Below, one piece after another: positions 37,439-49,800 of a stretch of DNA of 64,000 nt (its first letter is position 1; every line of letters starts with the position of its first letter). The notes beneath the pieces were generated by a model, which did no database searches, had not been told where the DNA came from, and worked only from the letters and a program-made list of their open reading frames with translations. The stretch is from Tigriopus japonicus (taxonomy: Eukaryota; Arthropoda; Copepoda; Harpacticoida; Harpacticidae), in the NCBI GenBank assembly GCA_010645155.1, contig CM021316.1, forward strand, positions 2,463,249-2,527,248, read 5' to 3'. A program made the translations under genes and the position numbers.

Positions 37439-37819
37439 ATGTCGAATTCCATTGAGACCCGTAGTACCTCCGCCCTCTTCAAGAGGGCGGAACAATTGCG
37501 GCGATGGCAAGAGAGCGAAACGAATCGCGAGCCCAACGAGCCCAAACGATCTCGTCTAATGCCATTCATGACCTCTTCCTCGAATTCCAATGCTTCTTCG
37601 CCCAATAGCCACACTAACTCCAACACAACCACGGGCAATCGCGGCTCCTCAATGCGTCTCAAAGAGGGTGGGAGTGGGAAAATGCGGGTGCGCTTTATGG
37701 ATGGCTGTGTGTTTTTGGCCGCTTGTGCCGCCGCAGATAAAGAGGAAGTGGAAAAATTAACGGAACGGGGAGCCGATATCGATACGGCTAATGTGGATGG
37801 ACTCACCGCCCTTCATCAG
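37439..37819 (+). CDS. Mbs: Mbs coding exon 1: PP1-docking N-terminus and first ankyrin repeat
   Basis: Residues 1-127. The basic helix KRAEQLRRW fits the MyPhoNE pattern that docks PP1 (R16, Q19, L20, W23). It is followed by an Asn/Ser-rich stretch (about 41-80) absent from human MYPT1, and then by RVRF (83-86), the RVxF motif that binds the hydrophobic groove of PP1. The exon ends in ankyrin repeat 1 with DGLTALHQ. The donor is CAG|GTGGGA, phase 0. An upstream GTG at 37412 is in frame but is not a plausible start, because the ATG at 37439 has a good context. Confidence 0.95.
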
Positions 37820-40800
37820 GTGGGACTTCATGATGTATTTTTTTCAGTTTTAAGTATAGGAGTATGAAGATAAATTATCGACTAAGGCTAAATAATCGTT
37901 TGAGTAATGTTACATTGAGCCAAAAAAAAGTCGAGTTTGTGTCAACATTGAACACTTGTGTCGACATGGAAAAAATAGTGACACAGTATCAAGCGATGAA
38001 ACATGAACTCTCTTGTAAAATACCACACTTCTGACATCATTCGACAAATTTCTCATTGCCAGACTACCTCTTATATGAGCGGTTATCTATATGAAAGCAA
38101 GATTAAATTTAGCCTCCAAGTAGGATTAAAATTTGCCTTCTTTCAAAGAAATGTTGGATTGAAATAAAGTTGTAAAACATAGTGGAACAAACCTTCGACA
38201 TTCAGTACAAACTGTTTATGTTTGATCTGCAATCCATCTGGAGCTTGCTCAATCGTCATGAGGAGCTCCCACGAATGATTAGAAGAAGGGAGTTTCAGTT
38301 TCTAAACAAGGGTTTCTTCATGTATTGCATCGAGAAGGGCAGGATTGAATGAGCTGAAGCACACTGATATCAAATCAAGGTTCAATTGAGGCTTGAAAAG
38401 ATTGGGGATTAATTGGGCATGTTTGCTTTGTCACACTATGTTTTCAAAGCCAAACAATAGTACTCGATTTATGAATTTCATACAGGCTGGATCAGAAACA
38501 GTGTGCGATATATTTTTTTTCTTTTTTTCTCATGCGAGAGGGCGCTTTTTTACAATCGAAAGATGAAAGTGCGTAATCAATATTTTGAGCCTCGGACAGA
38601 TCGTGAGGCACCCCACTTCAGTTCGGCCCAAAAAGTCGAGCATTTCCATACACGTAAACAAGGGGGCATCTCCCTCTATCTCTGGCCAATGTCATCACTC
38701 CTTTCCAGACCCACATTACGCGAGTAATTTCAAGTACCCCCCTTGGACCCGAGCGAGTTAAAGCTCAGCGATCCCTTGTGAAGTCAGGATTGGGAAGTTT
38801 GACGTGCATAAGCGGTGAGCTCCACGGGAAAAAAACAGCAAAAACAGCTTGCGTTTTTCTCCACATGGAGTGGTGGGTACATACAGACAGTCAAGAACGA
38901 GCCCATGAATTCGGCTACTTCCAGCTCCTATCCTCTTTTTAACTTCGGGGTGTCGAGATTTTGGGCTGCCTTTTATAAAAGTCGGATTTGGCGAGGCTAA
39001 TCGTTTGAGTCCAAAAATTGTGATCTTGGCCATTACGTCAGACAGCCGAGGAGTCAACACCTAGGTGTTTTACACTCACTCAATCAAGCTAGGTAGCTCT
39101 GCCGATAAATATGTATGTGTGCAGAATAGTGGCTGCATCCCTCTATTATCCGACCTTATTTGCCTCTTCATGAAGAATCATACAAATCCCCCTCTTCCCG
39201 TGTTCTGATACCCGGATAACGATGAGGCAAGTTCAAGTGGGGTCAAGAGTCCTCATATGGAACTGACAGTCCATCCAAAACACTCTACATACCTCAGTAC
39301 AACAAGGGGAGTTCTGAGGGTTCGATCTCATTTGCATTAGAGAGAAGGGGAAAGGGGGGGGGGGTATAGAAGGCCATGCCAAGATCGCCATCCTCGCTGA
39401 CCCCAAAATCGGAGAAAAATATCGGTTAGAACAATGCCATTGGCCAGGCAAGTAGCAGTGGCCTCTCAACACTTCGAGGACACTTCTTTCTTTAACGACC
39501 AAGTGGGTACGAGCCGTTCGAGCCAACCTTGCTTACTTGCTATCCCGGAGGAGTTGTAGTTGTAGCAACCTTCTTATAGTAGAAGATGAAAGGTAAATCT
39601 GGCTCTGTGCCAAATTGAGTGATTGTCATCCTCGCTGTGTTCAAGTACAAAGTAATGGAAGAGCTACATCACGAGATGTCAGGATATTGGACTGCCTAGG
39701 AAAGCCGTGTGGACCTTGTCACATGGTGAGACGACAGTCACTTACAAAAAAGTGAAAACAGGCAAAACTGAGCGGGAAAGCACCTCGACGATCTCCATTG
39801 ACGAGGAGCAATTTTCCTCCCTCTTGAACACACTCCCAGACAGGGTTGATGTGTTCGAGTTTCTTGTCCTGTTTTTGCGAGGAAAGATGATTATGGGCAC
39901 AACATTTTGGTCGATTACTGAGAGAAGGTGGATCCATGGTCCAATTTTAATATATAATCTAGCGGATTTTATTGTCCAGGATGTGTTTTATTACAGAGGG
40001 AGTTCTTTTTTCTTCCGTGAGCAATTGTACTGTGTGTACGACGATGAAGTTGTAGACATATTCTGTGTTATTGTCAGGTGGTATCATTGTAGACTCTGTA
40101 ATGAATAGGTTATGGCTTATCTTAGATGGTAATCACGTTTTGGTCCTTCCCACATTGCATCAGCCAGTGTTCAATTTGGTTTCGCACTCTGTGAGGGTTT
40201 CTTTTGAGAGTAAATCTCGTATTTACCACCTCTGTTGGAAGGCCATGCACATGGAGATTTCGTCAATCGGTTTAAGGTGGACTCATTTTCTTCTATTTAA
40301 GTGTTGTTGAAATGGAATTGAGTTTCTTGAGGGCCTGTCCCACTTTTCTCGAGTTTATTGCCCTAAATCGTTTCCGTCAAAATTTATGAATGAATCGCAG
40401 TGAAGCGAACAGCTTCGGAAAAATAAGAGGAGAACAACGACGAGGGCGGACTTCATTCTCGGGGTGAAGTGCAAATTGTCCTAGTTATTCGTTCCTTCGT
40501 TCGTTCTTTCATTTTTCGAGTAACATTGGAGAATTACTTACTACACTAGGTTCGTTTTCGTTGTATGATGAGGGTAATAGAGTGCGGAGAAGATGATGAA
40601 AGTTCACACTTAATGGCTTTGAACGCTTGCATTTGAGAACTGCAATATCCAGTCGGGGGATTGAAATTAGAGTCTCGTGACTTGGCCTGACAAGCTTGAA
40701 GTAATTTTAGATTCTTCACACCATTAGCATCATTTAGGTTTTTGGCAGCCGCTCAAAGAAAACAATTCAACCAGGTTAAGTATGATGCTTTCACTTGATC

Positions 40801-43800
40801 TTGAATACAACTAGGTCAGGAGGAGTTTGACAAATTCCCTCATGACTGCGAGGTTCAAAAACGACCGAAAAGCTGCCAAATTGCATACAAATTCAAACGT
40901 ATTTGCACCGTTTACGTCGGATACAATGACATATTACTTCCTCTCTTTTCTAGGCGTGCATCGATGATAATCTAGAAATGGTAGAATTTCTTGTTCAAAG
41001 AGGCTCGGATGTCAACCGAGGTGACAATGAAGGTTGGACACCTTTGCATGCCACGGCCTCGTGTGGCTTCATCAGTATTGCCAGGTACGACGAACACGCC
41101 TTATTCTTATTTTGATGTCAATTATTATGCCAATTCTTCTCCACCTGATTTTTTTTTGCAACCCGACCAACGCTAGTTTCATGCAATATGTTTTCCAAAT
41201 GGAATGAATGCAACCGAGAATACGCTTATTTTACCTCCCCCGCAATTAAACGAAACGCCCTTGACGTCATTTTTCTGGTATGTTCCAGATATCTGATTGA
41301 CCACGGGGCCAATGTGTCGGCTGTAAATAACGATGGAGAGCTGGCTATCGATATCGCGGAATCGGACGAGATGGAGATCCTCCTCCAGAAAGAAATTGAC
41401 GCCCGAGGGATCGATTGTGATGAAGCCCGAAACACGGAAGAACGCCTCATGCTCGAAGATGCCCGACAATGGCTCAATGCCAAGCAGTTTAAGGACACGC
41501 CCCACCCGAAAACCGGTGCCACAGCTCTTCACGTGGCTGCTGCCAAAGGCTACATCAAAGTCATGAGGTGGGTGGAATTCTAAGCGAGCTATTCATGGCT
41601 AGTGTGATTTTTTTTGGTTGTTAAGGAAGTTGGGATATTTCCCTTTCGTGGCAGAGTAGATGAGAACACTGGAAAAGACTTAAAGATTGCATTTTTTTGA
41701 ACGGAAATCCCAATATTTTGTATGTTGTAGATTCTTGCATTGGTTTCTTTTTGTCGAGTTAAATGAATGTTATCCCTTTTATGTGTTATTGTTTGATCAA
41801 TTGATCAATTTAAATTTGGTGACTTAGTCTGGCACAATTATTTTGAATTCGGGAATTGCACTTTTTTTTTAACGTATTTGTCTGCCTAAGAGTGCACAAT
41901 TACATAGTTTTTCACCCGTTCCAGCGAGTCTGAAAATTCTTGGACATAAATATTTTTAGATTTTGTCTTGAACTCCGTGAACTAAGAATGATAAGGTTGT
42001 CGGAAGTACTTTAGTTCGTTTCAACTGGTCATTTATGCATTATTTCATCTGAAATAATGATGATATATATGGTGCAGCTTCAATTAAGATTCGTTATAAC
42101 GGGTTTTTGAAGCCTTGTTTCTGCCTTTCCTTGTGGTCTATATACATCTATATATTCTGTTTATATTCTATATATTTCCTGATTTACTAATAGTATTGAG
42201 ATGTTTCCAATTTGCGATTGATCTTGCTTATTGTCCGATTTAACATGATGTATTAATATATTTCCAATTTCTATTTCCTTTTTTAGTCTGTTAATCCAAA
42301 GTGGAGCGGCCACGAATGCCCAAGATTTGGACGGTTGGACCCCGCTTCATGCGGCAGCTCATTGGGCTCAAAGAGAGGCCTGCGAGTTGCTCTGTGAGAA
42401 CTACGCCAACATGGACATCAAGAACTACGTGGGACAGACTTGCTTTGATGTGGCCGATCCCGATGTGATCCGTCTCTTGGAAGAACTCAAGAAGAAACAG
42501 AACACCTTGCAGAAAGACAGACCTGAAATCAGAAACCTTATCAATCGACCGGCCATTCCTGCGGGAACTTCTCCGGCTAACACTGGAAAGAGAAGGTAAG
42601 ACTCAATGGCATGTGGAAGGAGCATATTTTCCCCCTTGGAATGAGCAATTCCATGGCTAGAGGGATCTCTCATTGGATGCCATGCATTGAGGAAGGAATG
42701 TGGCCTGACTTGCCTATTCGATTTAACCTTAACTTTATACATCTCAATTTCAGCTCCTTGAATAACAACACCATTTCGGCCTATAACTACAACAGTAACT
42801 TAAATGACAATGATAGGTACCAATGTTGTTTCGAAAAAAAACCACTCTGGGGTTTGATTCTCCCAATCTTCTTGCTCTCCTTTGACGTTGTGTCACCATT
42901 GCCGCTTTGTCTTGCTTGCTTTAACCAAGTTAAAATAGATTTTTTTTTTCGCTTTTTAAGATGGTTATGATTGTGGTTATTCCTAACTAAACCTAATGTT
43001 ACCACGAAAGCATGTCATCGAAACCAGTTTCTCATTTAATCCAAACATGATTTAACCCACTCTCAAAATTTCCACTATCTATCCAAAAGTTATTATCTGT
43101 TTCCCATATTATCTTTGTCATTTTGCTTCCAATCTGTTCCCTTTGGTTTAAACTCACCAGTTAACGCTTTTTGGGTTTTCCTCATGGTGTTCGCCAAAAG
43201 GTACCAAATTTCCATATACCTTTTTCACGTGGTTTAAAATACCGCAAATGTTAAACCTTCATGTATGTGTGAAGTGTATATACGATCGAATCTAATTAGA
43301 AGGGTGAACATATTCATATTTACGACAGCAACCCATGTCCCCACCATAACCGAGTTTTTCTTGTGATTTGCTTCCAAATGCATGCTAGTTCCCTTTCGTT
43401 CCCTGTGTCCACCTTTTTCCTTGATCCCAATATTCATGCACAAACGATCAAACGCGTGACTGACTGGCTCTCCTGGTTGTTAATGAGATGTTTCTGCCCA
43501 TTTCAGATCTTCCATTACCCGGCTTTCCATTGACGACAAAGCCTTGCGCTCCAAAGAGGTCTCCACGCAAGAGCGCGATCTGCTGCTTAATAAATCGACT
43601 TTAGTGTCTGAGACCATTCCAGAAGCTAACCGGGCATCCGATAGTGACAAGGATTCTGACCCTGGTAAGCTTGTAGTACTCAGTCATCATGTATCTACAG
43701 ATCAGTGTTTCCGCTTAGTATTGAGTCGAAATAACCCTTGTTCCCTGGGTGAAATTAGGACTCCAGGATCCCTTAATGCTGCACCGTCCCGGATACTGTT

Positions 43801-46800
43801 CATTTACATGTTGATTTCTCAGTTGTACGGTGGTTAGAAATCGTTGATTAAGTATTTGCTAAAATGGCGTTTTCAATGTGATAGTTTATAAGTTTTATGG
43901 GAAAAGTTCTATGCAATTGAAATTACCATCATGGTGTGAAAAGCAGCTCCTCTAATCATATTTTAAGATTGTTTTTGCTCATTGCCTGTTTAATTAATAA
44001 AGTTTTACATGTTAATTAATGTTCACAACAATTTTCAAACTAAGCTTTTTTCCCGCACGCACCTTCGTTTAGAATCAGTATTCTAATGTATAATAGAGCA
44101 ACTGTCTCTTGTTTCCTAACCTCTCTTTGTCTCTTTTTTGCTTCCCCCACACCCTCTCTGTTTTTGTTCCCGTTGTTGTTCCTTGTGTGATCCAAACTTT
44201 TCTTCTATCACACCCCAATTCTTGTTGAAGATAAAGGGTCACCCGATGATTCGTTTGATGACGATTCGGATCTGTCAGAATCGGAAAAGATTCATGCCCA
44301 AACCAAGGCTGGATTGAAGGCCGTGTGTAAGTAGTCAAAACTCTGAACCTTGGGGCTCTCGCATCACATGATTAATACCATCCATTAATTCACTGCCTGT
44401 TCTTGGATCAAGGGTGGGCTGACACCATCTAATAAACCGACTCTTAACTAAGCTGACACGTTGTGGAAGGGAAAAACGAGACTATTTGGGATTTGATCAA
44501 GATTGACGCGTTAACTGGGATCCTTGATTGATGTGGTGGGCTTATGACTCATTGGCCATTTTTTTCTTTGTTTTCAGCTAAACGAAACCGAGCTCTTCAA
44601 GACACTGCTACAAAGACGAGTTCGGGCGTTCCGAGAATCACCTTGAACAAGGAGGAGCAATCTAAAAAATCTGCCTCTATCAACGATATCAGCAAAAAGA
44701 CCGCCGACGAAGCCAACGATAACAGCGATGTAATACAATTGGAAATGATAGTGAACATGTGCATATCTACAATCACTTACTGATTCCATCTTCGGCTTTC
44801 AGGTCTATCCTTGGCGACGTCCAGCCTCGCTTCGAGCTCGTCCAACCAACACGGTTTCATCATCGGTGACTCCCTCCAAATTGTCTCCTAGTAAAGAAGA
44901 GGAAGATGTTCAATTGCGACGCGTGCACAGCTTTGAATCCGATGAGAAGTAAGACAATTGAATGCCCCCTTCATAACCGATTATCAGAAAGTTGTGGTGA
45001 TAAAGATTGGCTCTAGCTTGACTGTACATACAGTGTTCACTTCAGTTAGGGTGGTGAAGCTGAGATCCATCACAAATGCCGAAAGTTTCGAAAACATTTG
45101 TTGTTTTTTTCTAAGAAGGCTGAACACCACTCTAGAGAAGGAATTTCCAGGTTGTGGCAAACTTTGTATAGACAAAAAAAAGTAGTTTTGTTGGCTGCGT
45201 TAACAACTGCGTGCATGTCCTGACTGCTTTTTATTTGATCCCTTCCTCTCTCTTTGACCTCAAACCATAACTAACACCAAGCTCTCTCTCGCCAAACTCA
45301 AGATTCTATGCTCGTTTGACGGAGCTCCGCAATCGAATTCGGGCCACATCCTTGCCCGTTTTACCCGGCGGAGAATCTGAAGAAGCCAAGACGACCAAAT
45401 CGACCACTACAACAACGGCTTCCCAACGACCTCTTCGAGACGACCTTAAGAACAACAACAACCAACACAATCAGAATACAAATCAAACCTCTAATAACCC
45501 CAGCAACAAGTCGGTGTCAGATAACAAGTCCTTCTCCTCTTCTCCTTACCTGAGTAATAGTCTCGCGAGTAGTCATGTCAACAGCAGTCCGTCCTACTAT
45601 TCATCTTTACCTCGGAATCCATTGAGGCATCTGCCATCCTTGCCTGAGAATGCCACGACCACTAGCACCCCTTCTTCTTCATCATCACCACCATCGACGG
45701 GCACCTTCAAGGTGCCATTGTCGCCCCGAGCTTCGCTAAAGGATCGCCCACCTCAAGCCACGCCTCCCATTGTCAGGTCAATGTCTCTCAAAGATAACGC
45801 CTTTCCCTCGTCTATACGGGAGGAAAAGGATAAAGAAGGGGAGGTTCGAGAAGGTGGTGGGAGTGTTGTTGTGCCCTCAGCACCCTTTAGACAAAAGTCA
45901 CCGGACGGTTCAAGACGCCGTCCAGCTTCAACTACACGCACGCCACTCATAACAGACTTGATAACTAAAGAGGGTGTGGGCACGTTTAAGGATACTGAGG
46001 AGTTGTTGACTAACCCCCAAAACGAACCTGGGTGTGAAAACCTGACGACTTTGGAACTTGGGTATGTTACCGGACCACGACGATTGTGTTTTGTACTCCT
46101 TATTGTATAATGTACAGTGATGTCCCTTTGTTGCATGAGATGGGTCAAAATCAACCACTAACGATATACTGTATAATAGTTTTAAACGCACACAAAGGGG
46201 CTCAGTCTTTTTTGGGATTTGTCAGTGTATGGATGTTTTACGCTTAGATGCTTATCAGTCATCTACCTTCATGGTTTGTCCTTCAAATAGCACTTGCACA
46301 GTGAGCTTGGAATTAACGAAATATTTAGAAACTTCTCCCAGAAGTTTTCAATTCTAAGGAGGAAATTCCCCTATCAAATGTTTAAAATCAGTACTAAGAA
46401 AATCATTTTCAAGCTCTCACTTCCTTTCGATTGCACATCACGAAGCAATAAAGTAGCTCACCCAAACCATGTTCTTCTTTCATTCCACAAATTCTTCTCG
46501 TCAAGTCGTTGAATGTTGTCCATTATTTCCCCAGGAAACGACGTGAGGATCAGCTCACTCGACCCAAGAGTGATACAAACTTACAGCCGCATCAAGTCAG
46601 GAGGTAAGTCGACCATGGGATGGAGGTCTTTGCTTTCATTTCCAACATTTTGATCCATGGCGTTGGTTATCTATCGTTCCTTGTTTAGTGACGACTCGAG
46701 TAGTACTGGCAGTAATAGTAATGGAAAGAGTCCAGTTCCTTCCACACCCGAGATTCTGGCGCAATTGTCGGCAGCCGATAAAGCTGGGATCACGAATGTC

Positions 46801-49800
46801 TTCAAGCAATTCTTCAAGTGGGTCTTTTGTCCTTTCCTCCTGAGTCCGATTGTCCCTAGTTATGAACTGACCAATGACCATCCCATTGAACCACATGGCT
46901 TTTGTGTTCCCTCTTCTCTTTTGCTAATATCCAACCCACCCTCTGCTAGATATTGAGACGCTTTGGAAGTCTTCAATCTCATCGCAAGGGGCGTAGATTT
47001 CATGCATGTAAAGTTTTATGCCCCAAAGGGGTCTTTTGTTATTTGTTTGTTTCATAAATTAATTTGCTAATTTTCGTTTTAATTACTTTCATCATTTCTA
47101 ATGCCAGTTTCAACAGGTGGATACATGAGATGTAACTTTTGACTTAAAAAATGAAATCCAACCGAAAAGAAATCGACCCGCAAAGGGGATTTTAATTTAT
47201 TTTTGCGGTTATCTGGTTTAATTGACATTTACCATATCGATGGTTTGTATTTGCCATTTTTAAGTCAAAAAAGGCTTAATTTATTTGCCGACGATCTGCA
47301 CCCTTACTCTTTGCATACCCTGCTCATAGTGTGTGAATGCCTAAAAGAACTGACCTGACCTCTCGATTGGAAACCTCTCCAATGGAAATCTTCCCCTCTC
47401 ATTGTACTGTTTGTTCCCCCGCAGATCATTTGTGCCTCCCGTTCGGGATGAAGAGTCAGAGACCCAGAGGAAGGCCCACGCCAAGCGGGTCCGCGAAACC
47501 CGGCGTTCCACGCAGGGAGTCACTCTCGAGGACCTCAAGTCTGCGGAGCAGCTCGTCAAGAAGAGTAAGCAGCAGGAACAGCAGCAGCGCACATCGGAAT
47601 TGCAGCAATTGGCAGCCACAACCACCAGTTGCTCGAGTGGGCCCTTGGGATCCACGGCCACCACCACCGTGAGTGTCCCATCTACCACGGGCAACAAGAC
47701 CAATAGCAGCAGCAGCTCGACGACGTCTTCATCAAACTCGAATTTCGCGACCTCGGGCGATGCGGACCGCGCTCAAGAGAGGCGGCCTTCATGGAGGCTC
47801 AAGATGGAGGGAGGCACCGATCGAAATAGGGTAAGTAGGGCTTCTTTCCGCCAACTTCAGGAATCCTCTGATCATTGGCACGAAGGTTATTATGTTTTGG
47901 CGTGTGAAACTGATGCGGTCTTTTTGAGTGAGTGAGTTTTTCTGACCTATCCCTTCCCGTTTGTTTTCCCTATCCCCGATCTGCAGTTTCGCCTGGAAGA
48001 CTCTAGAGCGTCAGGTGATAACGACGTTTTAGCCGCACTCAGGAAGCCATCGGCGGGCAAAGGGCCTCCCAACTCCTCTGTGCCGTCCATATCACTGACA
48101 GGTAACACCCCCATCATACCACACCCGTGTTGCTAACCCGTTTTTGAGTTCTCTTATTTTTATACTAATCTCAGATGAACGGGGAGTGAACTCGCCCGCG
48201 ACCGGATCCGGTCATTCCCCCAAACCTGCCATTCAAAGGCGAAAGAAACCCAAAAGGCGTTCCACGGGCGTCGTCAAACTCGGAGATTTGGACGATAAAG
48301 ATGAAGATGAGTCGGATTCCGAGGATGAAGACGACACGGTAAGTGATCATTTCTACAGTAGCAATCGCATGATGTGAGAAGGTCAGGTCACCTATCCTTC
48401 GAGAGAAAACTTCTGATTCCAAAGGCATTGGCAAGTATCACAGAAAGCATTACTTTGTGCGTGGTCATGTCATCTTGTGTTTTGTCCCACATCTTTCATT
48501 CACTTGACTTTGGAAGAGATTTCATTCGCTAGATAGAGCGTGACAAAGTTTCCTCGACAAAACAAATAGTAGTCACAGCTCTAGTGTTAATGATGCACTC
48601 GCTTTTGTTCCCATCTTTTGGACTGTTTTTGTCAGCAGAAATGCGCCTCATTTTGTGGGCAAATCATGCATTTCTCGCTTTTATCAAGTTGGAACGTTAG
48701 CATTTCATTTCGTTGGTTCCCTTCTTTTGGACCATTAATACAAGTGTGTGTGGAAGAAAGTGTTATCTCGAAAGTTTTTTTTAAAGATCTTGGTTGAGAG
48801 TAGACATTCTTGCGGCTTCCATTTCGGCCATTTAGGCTAATGAAGAGCGTTGTAAAGCCATGAATATGTGCACTTAATGGAGAGCTCCTTGCAATGTAGA
48901 CTAAGGAGCTCATGACCGATATATAATTGGACCTAATTGACGACTTACTAGCTATTGTCAAGATATTTTAGGATCTGGTGTAGCAGGCTAGCTTTTGGGC
49001 GAGTTCCCTGAATGATTATTTTATTCAATCCCCAATCGATACGAGACTCGAAGGAGTCGTTGTCATGCTTTCAATGGCGTTATGTTAATGAATGTGTTTT
49101 GGAACCGAGGATATGATCCTCATTGCTTTTTGTGCCATCGTAGTTCCATCGTGTTTCCTCACAATTGAGCACTTCTCTGAGTTTGTTCCATTCTGTTATG
49201 AGAGGATGTAGAGCAAACTGAATGTGGTGGCCATCAGTTGTTCTCATCCTGAGGTCTTCGAGGCCTAAAGGTCAGGGTTGCTAAGTAAGCTGTATCTAGA
49301 GGATTCGTTCTACTCAAATTATGTATTATGTATTCATCCGAGAAGGAGGGAATCCTGAGTAATCATGGCTTTGGTGATCGTTCCTGGTCCCAAAATCTCC
49401 TATCAGTTGTGTATGCTCCCTTTTTGACAACCTGGTTAGGACGGAGTCCTTTTTGGTTCTTGGTTCTTGGCAAGGCCAATGCTCAATATGGTCCAAGGTC
49501 TTCTACTCAGCCTAAAAGCAATGCCTCTTGTGAAGTGAAAAGAAGAACGATCAGAAATTGGTTCTTCACACTTTCAGACAAATGGTGGCTGGAGTTTCTT
49601 CAAGATACATATCTTTCAAACCTTTGAGTGCAAGACATTGTAGAGGTCTCAAGGTCAGACCTTTGTAAATATATCTGCATCATGAAATGAGCTCTTCTGG
49701 TCTCCTCTCTCCTCTGCATGTTCCCAAGGGAATAGGGATGGGAACGCACTGTGAAGCAAGAACAAGACATGCTCTCTATTGTAAGCACGAGAACTGCTCA

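Noticed and set aside
45753..46154. 133-codon minus-strand ORF within the Mbs Ser/Thr-rich exon
   Set aside because: Antisense shadow of a real coding exon with biased composition.
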